From contig JAAZCA010000004.1 in NCBI GenBank assembly GCA_012513515.1, positions 1 to 45,590 on the forward strand: a stretch of 45,590 bases of DNA, in the 5' to 3' direction. Of this stretch, positions 16,694 through 24,742 are shown one piece after another. The stretch comes from Myxococcales bacterium (lineage in GTDB: Bacteria; UBA10199; 2-02-FULL-44-16; JAAZCA01). A model generated the notes under the pieces. It searched no databases. It had not been told where the DNA came from and was given only the letters and a program-made list of their open reading frames with translations. The translations under genes and the position numbers were made by a program. Position 1 is the stretch's first letter, and each line of letters opens with the position of its first letter.

Positions 16694-17556
16694 TCCTTCA
16701 CCTCCTCGACCTTCATGTACGGTGAGACCTCTTTCCTGATCTCCTTTTCCACGAAGCTACGCAGTGTGTTTGATGACGAGGGACAGTTCTTGCATGCTCC
16801 ACGCAGTTTCACCAATATGGTATCATTATCGATATCCACCAGCTCTATATCGCCGTGATCCTGTTGAAGGGCGGGGCGAATGCGGTTTTCAATTATTTTT
16901 TCTATGAGGTGGAGTCGTTGCAGGTTCGTCATGCCGTCCACGGGAATTTTATTTGGTTCGCTCTTCGCTCTTTTCCCCTTGTCCTTCATCAGATCGGCCT
17001 GTGCCCGGTCAATTACCTCCTGGATTTTTCCTTTGCACTGTTCGCAGGCTCCGCCTGCCTTGGTGTAATTTGTAACCTGTTCGACTGTTTCCAGTTCGTT
17101 TTCCTTTACGACCCGCCTGATTTCAGGCTCTGTTACGCCAAAGCATTTGCAAACGACTTCGCCTTCGAGTTTGTGCACCCTGTGCATTTCACCGTTGAAA
17201 TTTTCTATGGCAGCTTCGAGCGCCTCTCTACCCATGACCGAACAGTGCATTTTTTCCTCTGGAAGACCTCCGAGGTAGTCGGCTATTTCCTTGTTGGTTA
17301 TGGAGAGGGCCTCTTCAAGGGTTTTCCCTTTTATCATTTCGGTCAGGGCGGAGCTCGACGCTATTGCCGATGCGCAACCGAAGGTCTTAAACTTTGCATC
17401 GACGATTTTTCCATCGGAGCCGAGACGGAAAGTTAGCCTCAGCATGTCGCCACAGGCAAGCGATCCGACCTCGCCGATTCCATCGGGATTTTCTATTTCA
17501 CCTACGTTTCTCGGATGAAGAAAATGATCGACGACTTTTTCCGTATAGTTCCACAT
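16690..17556 (-). CDS. nifU: NifU, three-domain Fe-S scaffold
   Basis: A 288-residue scaffold for Fe-S clusters with all three NifU domains. The IscU-like domain (about 1-125) has its three ligand cysteines in GSLACGDML, KTFGCASAIA and KMHCSVMG. The central BFD-type [2Fe-2S] domain (about 130-190) has VCKCFGVTE and AGGACEQCKGKI. The C-terminal NFU domain (about 210-280) has the cluster-transfer CxxC in GACKNCPSSSNTL. The ATG 17556 follows GGAGCG, and the gene begins three bases after the MerR regulator. Together with the desulfurase this forms a compact NIF-type assembly operon. Confidence 0.95.
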   Translation of the reverse strand: MWNYTEKVVDHFLHPRNVGEIENPDGIGEVGSLACGDMLRLTFRLGSDGKIVDAKFKTFGCASAIASSSALTEMIKGKTLEEALSITNKEIADYLGGLPEEKMHCSVMGREALEAAIENFNGEMHRVHKLEGEVVCKCFGVTEPEIRRVVKENELETVEQVTNYTKAGGACEQCKGKIQEVIDRAQADLMKDKGKRAKSEPNKIPVDGMTNLQRLHLIEKIIENRIRPALQQDHGDIELVDIDNDTILVKLRGACKNCPSSSNTLRSFVEKEIRKEVSPYMKVEEVKE

Positions 17557-17559
17557 AAT

Positions 17560-18066
17560 TTACGCTCCAGTTTCAGTTGTGAATTCATCGATACCGACCA
17601 ACGATGTCATGATTGTTTTGACGCTTTGATCGCCAGAATCCCTCTTGAGCAAGCAATTTTTACAGGAGGAATTGTTCTCCTTTCCCTCGCAGCCCTTGCA
17701 TTGCGAGAGAAATTCCAGGAGCGCATCTATTTCGGATATTCCATTCGATAGCTTTGTAATCTGCCGTTCGAATTCCTGTTTCATATCGTCGAGGGCCTTT
17801 TGAAATGCCGCGATCGTCTCCGGGTCCGCTATGCTGGCTCCGGGGGAGAGTATCCGCTTGATCTCCGATAGCGAGATTCCGAGATCGCGAAATCTGGCTA
17901 TGAGTTTTAACAGCTCTATATTTTCTGTCGAATAGAGACGGAAGCCGCCATCGCTGCGCAGAGGGGTTATAAATCCGAGCTCCTCATAATACCTTATCGT
18001 CCTTTGGGAGAGCCCCGTCAGATTTGATAGCTCTCCTATAAATAACTTTTTTTGTTGCATATTCAT
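17560..18066 (-). CDS. MerR-family regulator with a cysteine-rich tail, first gene of the Fe-S operon
   Basis: A 168-residue regulator. Residues 8-75 form the MerR winged helix (FIGELSNLTGLSQRTIRYYEELGF... GFRLYSTENIELLKLIARFRDLG), then a long dimerisation helix. The tail has a four-cysteine pattern, CKGCEGKENNSSCKNC, able to hold zinc or an Fe-S cluster. Being first in an operon with nifU and nifS, it may play the part IscR has elsewhere, sensing Fe-S status; this is inference. I place the start at ATG 18066. No RBS precedes it and the promoter -10 ends only six bases upstream, so the mRNA may be leaderless. A second ATG two codons on is also possible. Confidence 0.8.
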   Translation of the reverse strand: MNMQQKKLFIGELSNLTGLSQRTIRYYEELGFITPLRSDGGFRLYSTENIELLKLIARFRDLGISLSEIKRILSPGASIADPETIAAFQKALDDMKQEFERQITKLSNGISEIDALLEFLSQCKGCEGKENNSSCKNCLLKRDSGDQSVKTIMTSLVGIDEFTTETGA

Positions 18067-18072
18067 GTCGGC

Positions 18073-18106
18073 AGTGTACGCCAACATTAACGTTAACGTC
18101 AATGTT
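18073..18106 (-). promoter_or_regulatory. Promoter and palindromic operator of the MerR-nifU-nifS operon
   Basis: The 24 bases at 18083-18106 form a palindrome whose arms, AACATTAACGTT and AACGTCAATGTT, match at 11 of 12 positions. On the minus strand it overlaps a -35 (TTGACG, 18097-18102) and most of the 18-base spacer in front of a -10 (TACACT, 18073-18078). A dyad inside an elongated spacer is the classic MerR arrangement, and points to autoregulation. Confidence 0.7.
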
Positions 18107-18184
18107 TAAATTGCAGTGCTGGGGGATGGTTTAAATATTAAAGTCGTTTTTTAGGTGTTTAATACTAATAACTTGATTTTTATA

Positions 18185-18862
18185 TCATACTCTTCTTGCA
18201 TGTTCGGGGAGAGGGGGGGCTGCCTTATGGCTTACAAATATATTTATCATAGTCTGAGTATATGCCATGACCCCCGGAACGTAGTTCTGAGTCTCCTTAA
18301 ATGGAGGGATTTTGTTGCCGTATTTTTCTACGTTGTGTTCGCCGGCGTTATATCCGGCCAGGGCAAGGCTCATATCCCCTTTAAACTTATTCAGGAGCCA
18401 GCGAAGGTACTTGGTTCCGCCATCTATGTTCTGCTTGGGATCAAAGGAGTTTGTAACCCCGAATCTTTTTGCGGTTCCGGGCATAAGCTGCATCAATCCT
18501 CTTGCCCCACAGTGGGAAACGGCCCTGTGCTGAGCACCGGATTCCTGAAGGATTACGCCGCAGATAAGCTCAACCGGCACATTATATTTGCGGGCTGCTT
18601 CCTCTATGTGAGGGGCGTAGCTGGCAAGCCTTCTGGCCTGTGTTTCGGTTATTTTTCTGGACTTTGCCAGCCTTGGTGGCTGCTCCCTCCTGGCGGCCCG
18701 TATTTTTTCGGAAAACTGAGGTCTTTCTTTGGATTCCTTGGCGGGGAGCTTCTTTACCACCTCTTGTGAGAAGGGGAGTGAGCTTCTCCTGGAAACACGC
18801 TTGCTTTCAAGGAAGCTTCCAAACTGCTCCGCTATTCTCTGTGCCTTTATCTGCTCGCTCAT
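18185..18862 (-). CDS. Lytic transglycosylase (SLT domain)
   Basis: A 225-residue protein with a C-terminal SLT (Slt70/MltE-like, GH23) domain at about residues 80-215. The catalytic glutamate is in GVILQESGAQHRAV, followed by GARGLMQLMPGTAKRFGV and LALAGYNAGEHNVEKYG, all family motifs. It cleaves peptidoglycan glycan strands. No Sec signal peptide or lipobox is seen: residues 1-75 are polar and basic, which is odd for an enzyme acting in the periplasm, and recalls transglycosylases tied to secretion machines. ATG 18862 follows GGAGAAGG; an upstream start in the same frame lacks an RBS. A weak -24/-12 element lies at 18918-18933. Confidence 0.88.
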   Translation of the reverse strand: MSEQIKAQRIAEQFGSFLESKRVSRRSSLPFSQEVVKKLPAKESKERPQFSEKIRAARREQPPRLAKSRKITETQARRLASYAPHIEEAARKYNVPVELICGVILQESGAQHRAVSHCGARGLMQLMPGTAKRFGVTNSFDPKQNIDGGTKYLRWLLNKFKGDMSLALAGYNAGEHNVEKYGNKIPPFKETQNYVPGVMAYTQTMINIFVSHKAAPPLPEHARRV

Positions 18863-18917
18863 CTGCCTTCTCCATGATCGATGGCGCCTGTTATGCCATC
18901 TATCCGGGGTGCAGATA

Positions 18918-18933
18918 TGCAAATACCATACCC
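18918..18933 (-). promoter_or_regulatory. Possible sigma-54 (-24/-12) promoter of the transglycosylase gene
   Basis: The minus strand reads GGGTATGGTATTTGCA. The GG/GC spacing and TTGCA are right, but three of the -24 bases differ from TGGCACG. Transcription would start near 18907, some 45 bases before ATG 18862. Confidence 0.4.
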
Positions 18934-18955
18934 AAAGTCAGTCTAGATTTGTATT

Positions 18956-20650
18956 TTAATCTTCTTCGTAAGGCTGTGTATCTAAAGACAAATTTTCAGA
19001 ATCTTCCGATTCCTCATCCTGTTTTTCTTCGGGTTCCTCTCCTTCTGCCTGATTTGTTGGGGTTGGCTCTTCATCCGATGGGGGCTCTTCTCCCCGGATA
19101 GAGCTTTCCTTCGGGGTGACATAGAAGAAGCGCTGTTCCTTGATTTCTTTGCTGGCGTTTCTGTCCCTTATGCTCAAGGTGACCGTATATCTTCCGGGCT
19201 GAGCGTCCGCCGGAAGCGCTATGTTATTTTCAAAACGAATGGCACCCGAGCGCTCTAACTCGGAGTTGAACTCGTTTATATTCTCAAGCTTGAGTCCGAC
19301 ATTTCCATCCGGATAAGTGATACTGAGATCTTCCTGAATCCACGCTTTTCCATCGCCGAGCATGTAACCATCGACGTCGAATGTCATGTAGACCGATTCC
19401 CCGGGTTGATATATCGAGGGCTGCCTTGGCGAGCGATGTATCCCTTCGGAAAACTGGAAGTCCACGACCCCGAGCTCTTCAAGGGGTTCAGCGCGTGCAG
19501 AGGATAGCGAAGCTGTCATGTCGATGGAAGGGAGAAAATTTATTTTGAAATCGGACCTTGTCAGATTGTAGGGGTTGTTTAGTCCGAAGTAGAGAAAGGT
19601 TCCGGATATTATCAGCCAGAAGGCAAGGATCAAAAATCCGCTCATCTCCCGCACCGCCTTTATTACAATCGTGTTGGCGGAAGAGTCTCCCGGCCTCTGT
19701 TTTCTAGATGAAAAGAGGGCGGTCGCAAATCCCATGAAGTTGTTGTCGAAGGGGCGCCATAAGGTTCTTATTACGACAGAAGGGAGGTCGGCCGCGAAAC
19801 CTTCTTCGGAGGATATGCTGAGCCCCAAAATCCATTTACCGGGCGAGGAATGTGATATGATCTCGGGGATTGCGAAAAATAGGAAGAGGATTATCGGCAG
19901 AAAGAGTATCTGGATCATGCTCGATATGGGAGTTTCCGGGCTAAGCAGGAGCGCATAGCCTGAAAGCAGGACTGCAAGTATCGCTATGTCAATCGCGAAG
20001 GCTGCGGTTCGTCTTGTGGCGGATGCTATGATTTCAAGAGAGAGGGCGAACTGTTTTCTGAAACGAGACGGCCTTTTGAGAACCATGGTGCGGGCTGCCA
20101 GATCGCCGAGCCTTCTGCTCCAAGGGGTGTTTTCCATTAGCCCCGTCAAAATAAGGGTGGGGAAAAGGATTATATCAAGCGGACGAAGAATATTTCTGGC
20201 CAGAGTGGAGAGAAAGGTCATTTCGGCTGCGTCCGTTTTCATGACGGAGAGGCGACAGAGCATTTTTCCGAGAGTCGCTGAGAATATGAATTCCCCGAGT
20301 ACAAAATAAAGCAGGGCGATGAGTAAAAAGATGCCGTTTAGCAGTATCCCGTGAATCCCCGCGGCTGGGATAGGGCCTGCGGCGCTTCCCAATGCGATGG
20401 CTCTATAAAATAACATCAGGGGCCAGTAGGCTGTGTATAGGACCATGAGGTCGATCGAGAAGGCCGCAAAACGATCTCTTAATTCAGCGGGGTAGGGTGT
20501 GCCGGGATCTTCCGCGTTTTTACCCGATCCGAAAAAACTGTCGGGAGCTGCGGGCGTGGGAGGCTCGGTCCAGTCATCTCCAAGCGGGGTTTCTATGTCG
20601 CCGACGTCTATCAGGTCAGTCTGGTCTGTCCTCTGTATGTCAGGTTCCAT
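18956..20650 (-). CDS. Membrane protein with two RDD domains and an acidic C-terminal tail
   Basis: A 564-residue integral membrane protein. Two RDD domains are visible: the first begins near residue 57 (ELRDRFAAFSIDLMVLYTAYWPL) and the second near 210 (ATRRTAAFAIDIAILAVLLSGYAL), each with several hydrophobic helices. Another membrane helix near residue 340 (MSGFLILAFWLIISGTFLYFG) leads to an extracytoplasmic beta-rich region (about 395-510; PGESVYMTFDVDGY... PGRYTVTLSIRDRN) and a Glu/Asp-rich end. Single RDD domains occur in transport-like and unknown proteins; the tandem form with a periplasmic sensor-like part is unusual. It overlaps the phosphodiesterase gene by 11 bases, so it is last in the prmA-rsmE-glpQ unit. 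Function unknown. Confidence 0.8.
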   Translation of the reverse strand: MEPDIQRTDQTDLIDVGDIETPLGDDWTEPPTPAAPDSFFGSGKNAEDPGTPYPAELRDRFAAFSIDLMVLYTAYWPLMLFYRAIALGSAAGPIPAAGIHGILLNGIFLLIALLYFVLGEFIFSATLGKMLCRLSVMKTDAAEMTFLSTLARNILRPLDIILFPTLILTGLMENTPWSRRLGDLAARTMVLKRPSRFRKQFALSLEIIASATRRTAAFAIDIAILAVLLSGYALLLSPETPISSMIQILFLPIILFLFFAIPEIISHSSPGKWILGLSISSEEGFAADLPSVVIRTLWRPFDNNFMGFATALFSSRKQRPGDSSANTIVIKAVREMSGFLILAFWLIISGTFLYFGLNNPYNLTRSDFKINFLPSIDMTASLSSARAEPLEELGVVDFQFSEGIHRSPRQPSIYQPGESVYMTFDVDGYMLGDGKAWIQEDLSITYPDGNVGLKLENINEFNSELERSGAIRFENNIALPADAQPGRYTVTLSIRDRNASKEIKEQRFFYVTPKESSIRGEEPPSDEEPTPTNQAEGEEPEEKQDEESEDSENLSLDTQPYEED

Positions 20651-21395
20651 CTCTTTTTCCCCCTATGTACTCGGTTACGAAAAGCAAATCGTCGGTGAAT
20701 ATCCCATCAACTTCCAGAGAAATTGATTTTTCAATTTCATCGCAGGTGTTCACGGTCCACGCGTAAAGAGGGCAGCCGATCTGTCGTACCCGTTTGGCTG
20801 CGCGGGCTGAAAGAGTTTTTATGTTTCCATGAATCCCCGAAAGATGCGTGAGTCTAGCAAAAGTTTTTGGAATAAAAAAGAGAAAAGCCGGGTAAGCTAT
20901 GACGTAGGCGCGACGAAGCTTCGGATAGCTCCAGCTGAGCTCGTAGAGCATTCTCACGCTAAACGACGAAGCTGTTATCCTGTCAGCCATCTCAGAATTT
21001 TGCAGGATGTCGCCTATCACCCTTGCCGCTTTGGATATTTTCCCGGACTGGATTTTTATTTCAACGATCAAATCAATATTTTTATAACGAATCTCCGATA
21101 GAACTTCTTCCAGAGTTGGAATTTTAGTTCCGGCAAATTTATCAGAGAAGTGAATGCCGAAATCCAACTCCCGTATTTCCCGAAAAGTGATATCTCCCAC
21201 ATTTTTTTTACAACCTGTGAGGATGGAGAGATCTTCATTGTGTGTGACTACAGGAACATCGTCCGATGTCAGCATCACATCTATTTCGATGGCGTCAGCG
21301 CCGAGTTCAACCGCTCTGGAGATCGCCGGGATGGTGTTTTCAGGAGCCTCTCTGCAGGCCCCTCGGTGGGCTATGATCAGCGGCTTCTTGGACAT
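20640..21395 (-). CDS. Glycerophosphodiester phosphodiesterase
   Basis: A 251-residue GDPD-family TIM-barrel enzyme. IIAHRGACREAPENTIPAI contains the catalytic HRG and the E-N-T block, AIEIDVMLTSDDVPVVTHNEDL the metal ligands and second catalytic histidine, and DLIVEIK the downstream glutamate and lysine. It hydrolyses glycerophosphodiesters to glycerol-3-phosphate and an alcohol. No signal peptide is present, so it is cytosolic (UgpQ-like). It starts three bases after rsmE and overlaps the RDD gene. Confidence 0.9.
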   Translation of the reverse strand: MSKKPLIIAHRGACREAPENTIPAISRAVELGADAIEIDVMLTSDDVPVVTHNEDLSILTGCKKNVGDITFREIRELDFGIHFSDKFAGTKIPTLEEVLSEIRYKNIDLIVEIKIQSGKISKAARVIGDILQNSEMADRITASSFSVRMLYELSWSYPKLRRAYVIAYPAFLFFIPKTFARLTHLSGIHGNIKTLSARAAKRVRQIGCPLYAWTVNTCDEIEKSISLEVDGIFTDDLLFVTEYIGGKRDGT

Positions 21396-21398
21396 ATT

Positions 21399-22139
21399 TC
21401 AACTGCCTTTCATGTTGCCAAGTTCATACTGCCATATCGTCACTGCTGCTATGGCGGCCGTTTCAACCCTGAGGATTTGCGGTCCAAGCGATACGCTGGA
21501 GATCCCGCTTTTGGAGGCCATTTCAACTTCCTCTGGAGCGAACCCGCCTTCCGGACCTATCAGCAGAAGATGTCCTGATTTTTTTTTCGATGACTTGAAA
21601 TATTCAGGGAGAGTCATTAGCGCCTTTCCCTCGTAGAGCATGGCCCTGTTTTCAGATTTCATCTCCGTGTTGCATAGGGTCTCAAAGGGAAGCATTTTTT
21701 CAACGCATGGAATAATTGGAAGCCCCGACTGTTTCGCTGCGGCGATTGCAATTTTGTTCCACCGCTCATTCTTTGAGGCGGAGGACTTTGCCAGATGTGG
21801 CAGGCTTCGCTCGCACTTGACCGGAATGATTCGCCTGCATCCCAGCTCCACGGCTTTTTGAATGGCGATTTCAAATTTTTCGCTTTTGAAGATCGAGAGG
21901 GCCAGTACGGGCGGTTCTGTCCGAGTTGCTTTTTTGATAGCGCTCCTGACGGATATTCTTACAGCTTTGCTGGATGTGCCGTCTATTTCGGCCTTGAATG
22001 AATTCCCGAGTCCGTCGGAAATTTCGATCCAATCTCCGGCTCTTAGTCTAAGCACGTTGCTGATGTGATGCGCATCGCCGCCGAGCAGTTCGATTTTACA
22101 GGGAGGGGCTATTTTTTTGTCGATAAAAAAATGTGGCAT
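21399..22139 (-). CDS. rsmE: 16S rRNA (uracil-1498-N3)-methyltransferase
   Basis: A 246-residue SPOUT methyltransferase. MPHFFID opens the PUA-like N-terminal domain; HHISNVLRLRAGD and the SAM-knot motif LLIGPEGGFAPEEVEMA with LGPQILRVETAAIAAV are diagnostic. It methylates U1498 of 16S rRNA. I chose ATG 22139, which overlaps the prmA stop as TAATG and has GAGG upstream; the longer open frame would add residues with no family match. The prmA-rsmE pair is a widespread gene order. Confidence 0.95.
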   Translation of the reverse strand: MPHFFIDKKIAPPCKIELLGGDAHHISNVLRLRAGDWIEISDGLGNSFKAEIDGTSSKAVRISVRSAIKKATRTEPPVLALSIFKSEKFEIAIQKAVELGCRRIIPVKCERSLPHLAKSSASKNERWNKIAIAAAKQSGLPIIPCVEKMLPFETLCNTEMKSENRAMLYEGKALMTLPEYFKSSKKKSGHLLLIGPEGGFAPEEVEMASKSGISSVSLGPQILRVETAAIAAVTIWQYELGNMKGS

Positions 22140-22999
22140 TATTCGGATTCCTCTGTTGTGAATGTCATCGAACTCCATTCCCCCATTTTGTCGTGCCTCC
22201 GGAGCGAAAGAGTTTCCGAGAAAATCTTTAGAATATCATCGGCCTGATCGTGAGTTATTCCGGAGAGTACAATGCTTCCACGCGGTGCCAGGATATTTAA
22301 CAATTCATCCCTGAGCTCTGTCAGGGTAGATAGGAGTATGTTAGCCACCACGACATCGTACCTTTTTTTCACCATGGAGATGTCGGCTAAAACCTTTATC
22401 TCCGGCATGCCGTTTAGCGAAAAATTTTCCGAGGCTATCTCCGCTGCGACAGGGTCGTTTTCGACTGCGGAAATCGGACTGAACGCGAGCTTTCCGGCGA
22501 CCATCGCCAATATGCCACTGCCTGTTCCGACATCTATTAGGGATCTTCGCTCACCCCTGCGGCTGAGCCTGTGGATTTCTGAAGCGCAGAGTTTGGTGGT
22601 GGGATGCAGCCCTGTTCCGAATGCCATCTTTGGATCTATTATTATTTTATTTTCGGACGGGACGGCTTCATCTTCCCATGTTGGAGATATCGTGATCCCT
22701 GGGACTATTTCAAATGGCGAAAACCACTGTTTCCAGCTCTCTGTCCAGTCGTCTAGCTCGGCTGTTTCATATGACGCTCTGACTTTGGAATTTTCCGGCA
22801 AGATGAGAAATTGGTCGAAGATTTTTTTGAGTTCTATCAAATCAAACCGATCCGGATCATAGTAGGCTGTAAGGAGCGTAGTATCTTCTTTATCCTCCTC
22901 CATTATTCCCGCCACTTCGGTGTCGTGTAAAAAAACGGTGAGCTTCTCGATCGTGGTCTTGGGGGATTCAAATTTTGCAATATGCCAAAGCTTTCCCAT
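22139..22999 (-). CDS. prmA: Ribosomal protein L11 methyltransferase
   Basis: A 286-residue enzyme that trimethylates ribosomal protein L11. The N-terminal substrate domain is followed by the class I SAM-binding core: DPKMAFGTGLHPTTKL (PrmA signature), LIDVGTGSGILAMVAGKL (motif I) and VVANILLSTLTEL, where NIL replaces the NPPY of other families. Length is normal. It heads a minus-strand unit prmA-rsmE-glpQ-RDD. The RBS is poor (GGCGG), and the divergent gene at 23112 shares its upstream region. Confidence 0.93.
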   Translation of the reverse strand: MGKLWHIAKFESPKTTIEKLTVFLHDTEVAGIMEEDKEDTTLLTAYYDPDRFDLIELKKIFDQFLILPENSKVRASYETAELDDWTESWKQWFSPFEIVPGITISPTWEDEAVPSENKIIIDPKMAFGTGLHPTTKLCASEIHRLSRRGERRSLIDVGTGSGILAMVAGKLAFSPISAVENDPVAAEIASENFSLNGMPEIKVLADISMVKKRYDVVVANILLSTLTELRDELLNILAPRGSIVLSGITHDQADDILKIFSETLSLRRHDKMGEWSSMTFTTEESE

Positions 23000-23027
23000 T
23001 ATAACCGCCAGTCTGTTTGACCGCCCT

Positions 23028-23056
23028 CTCTATCATGTGATACTTTTGTCATCAAG
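23028..23056 (-). promoter_or_regulatory. Possible sigma-70 promoter of prmA
   Basis: On the minus strand TTGATG (23051-23056) and TAGAGA (23028-23033) are 17 bases apart, about 30 bases before the prmA ATG. The -10 is a poor match. Confidence 0.4.
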
Positions 23057-23111
23057 AAATATGAGCCCCATTTTGACCTTAAACGTTGCACGGGCTTCTC
23101 AAGGGGGAACC

Positions 23112-23804
23112 ATGGAGGAGTTGAAGCAGGCCGCAGCGTGCGCTGATGCCCCTGCGTTGGAATTCGAAAAAGAGGGGAACTGGATCGAGGCCTCTTTGAA
23201 AACTCTTCAGCAGATGCTTTTTCACCCCACTTCATTTTTTAAAGGAGTGGGGGCCGGTGCGGGAGTGAAGCGCCCTCTGCTTTTTTCACTGGTTCTCTTC
23301 TACATCATGGTGATGAGCGCAGCGGCATATCAGTTGGGCTTTCATGTTTTTTCCGGAGCGGCTAAGCGCCTGACCGAGCATGCGGCAGCCGATGCTGTCG
23401 CTGCTATTCTAGGTCTTCCTGTCGGAATTCTCTTTTTGGCTCTGTTCCTCATAGTAGGTCTTCCAATCCTATCCATTTCAGGCAACCTGATAAAAGCGGG
23501 GATGTACCATATCTGCCTGTTGATACTCGGCGCTGCCACTCGAGACTTTACGACCACATTTCGGGTGGTTTGCTATTCATCTGGAATTCAGGTTCTGCAG
23601 ATTGTTCCAGTCATTGGAAGTATAGCTGCTTACATATGGGGGATCGCGTTGGATCTCATAGGGCTGCGTGAGGCACACGGGACGACTACCGGCAAGAGCC
23701 TTCTGGCGGTATTTCTTCCCATGCTGCTTTGCTGCAGCTTTTTAGCCATCATCCTGTTTCTGATAGCTGGAGGAGTTTTTGCTGCAGTGCTCAAGGGATG
23801 GTAG
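23112..23804 (+). CDS. YIP1-family integral membrane protein
   Basis: A 230-residue membrane protein. After a polar N-terminus of about 55 residues come an amphipathic region (LKTLQQMLFHPTSFFKGV, the typical 'P-FF' entry of YIP1 proteins) and about five hydrophobic segments (LFSLVLFYIMVMSAAAYQLGF; AAILGLPVGILFLALFLIVGLPIL; a central TTTFRVVCYSSGIQVLQIVPVIGSI; a C-terminal LLAVFLPMLLCCSFLAIILFLIAGG). YIP1 proteins in bacteria have no settled function. ATG 23112 was chosen for the AGGGGGAA RBS; the open frame upstream overlaps prmA and its promoter. It converges with the next gene, seven bases between stops. Confidence 0.8.
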   Translation: MEELKQAAACADAPALEFEKEGNWIEASLKTLQQMLFHPTSFFKGVGAGAGVKRPLLFSLVLFYIMVMSAAAYQLGFHVFSGAAKRLTEHAAADAVAAILGLPVGILFLALFLIVGLPILSISGNLIKAGMYHICLLILGAATRDFTTTFRVVCYSSGIQVLQIVPVIGSIAAYIWGIALDLIGLREAHGTTTGKSLLAVFLPMLLCCSFLAIILFLIAGGVFAAVLKGW

Positions 23805-23810
23805 AGGAAC

Positions 23811-24587
23811 TCAGCGTTCAGCGAATCCTTTGAGTCTCAGTTCACCCAAGAGCTCGGAATTCGCAGGGTTGGAGGAGAGCCTCAGCAGCACGGCCTTCAG
23901 TTGGGCAATTCCTTTCCAGCTGTTGTCGAAGCTTACAAGGCTTGCGCTTGGCACCTCCTTTGAGTGAGAAATAAATTTTATCGACTTGCTCCATGCGGAA
24001 GGGATTCTTTTCAGGGAGAATGCCTCGGATGGTGTGAGAATTGCGTACCCCTTTTTCTTTCCGCTGCCTATCCGTTGCAGCTCCAGCAGGATTTGGCTGC
24101 TGCTCCTTAAGGATATCTTTTTGGGGAGGTTTGGGAAGAGGTATTCGCGGATGAAATTTTCCGATAATGGCTCACTCGTAACGATTTCAGCACCATCTTG
24201 TAAAGTTGGCGTGGCCCCTACGAGCGAATACTGTTCCAAGGGCTTGCCGGATGGCTCCGGAAGGGTGGCGAGTATGGTCTCATATTTTCCAAGCTTTGCT
24301 CCCTCCTGAACCAGCGCCGGATGGCTTATGATGGCGAGTTGAGGGTGCTCCTTCCAGATGAACTCCAGTCCTCCGGCCACGCTGTTAAAGTATTTCCCGG
24401 ATACCGAAAAAGGTTTGATCTGGGCATTTATCGTATCGCAGAAAAGATCGATCAACGGCTGGGCCTCTGCGGTGTTTCCAGCTTCGCCTGGATACCAGAA
24501 AATTATCTTTGCCTCGTTCGCCGCGGATGCAGGGGTGGCTATCGATGCCAGCAGGAGGGCAACTAACAGCGTTATCGTTTTCATCAT
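23811..24587 (-). CDS. Periplasmic protein resembling phosphonate/phosphate-type binding proteins
   Basis: A 258-residue exported protein. A signal peptide is clear (MMKTITLLVALLLASIATPASAAN, cleavage after ASA). The mature part has the alternating alpha/beta look of a periplasmic binding protein (KIIFWYPGEAGNTAEAQPLIDLF; LAIISHPALVQEGAKLGKYETILATL; SEPLSENFIREYLFPNLPKKISLRSS), similar in style to PhnD/TAXI-type sensors. No permease or ATPase gene is adjacent, so a transport role cannot be assumed. ATG 24587 follows GGAG; a sigma-70-type promoter is at 24635-24663. Confidence 0.65.
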   Translation of the reverse strand: MMKTITLLVALLLASIATPASAANEAKIIFWYPGEAGNTAEAQPLIDLFCDTINAQIKPFSVSGKYFNSVAGGLEFIWKEHPQLAIISHPALVQEGAKLGKYETILATLPEPSGKPLEQYSLVGATPTLQDGAEIVTSEPLSENFIREYLFPNLPKKISLRSSSQILLELQRIGSGKKKGYAILTPSEAFSLKRIPSAWSKSIKFISHSKEVPSASLVSFDNSWKGIAQLKAVLLRLSSNPANSELLGELRLKGFAER

Positions 24588-24634
24588 AGTAGGAACTCCA
24601 GTCTGCCGACTATTCATGGATGGTCGGTCGCTGG

Positions 24635-24663
24635 ATGTGATTGAAAAGAGGGGTTCTTGTCAA
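24635..24663 (-). promoter_or_regulatory. Sigma-70 promoter of the periplasmic-protein gene
   Basis: On the minus strand TTGACA (24658-24663) and TCACAT (24635-24640) are 17 bases apart. It is nearly back to back with the plus-strand promoter at 24686. Confidence 0.5.
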
Positions 24664-24685
24664 GCGCTGTCGACCGCAATTGTTT

Positions 24686-24714
24686 TTGACAGATATCAGA
24701 ACCGATGGTAATCA
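24686..24714 (+). promoter_or_regulatory. Sigma-70 promoter of the glycosyltransferase-asnB-leuS-holA unit
   Basis: TTGACA (24686-24691) stands 17 bases before TAATCA (24709-24714). The -35 is perfect, the -10 moderate. The RBS GGAGGAG and the glycosyltransferase ATG follow within 35 bases. Confidence 0.5.
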
Positions 24715-24742
24715 TTTGCAAATTTAGTCGGAGGAGCGCCCG

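Noticed and set aside
24697-24717. Possible -24/-12 site before the glycosyltransferase (TGG...TTTGCA)
   Set aside because: The GG-to-GC spacing is one base short, and a sigma-70 promoter with a perfect -35 fits the same place.
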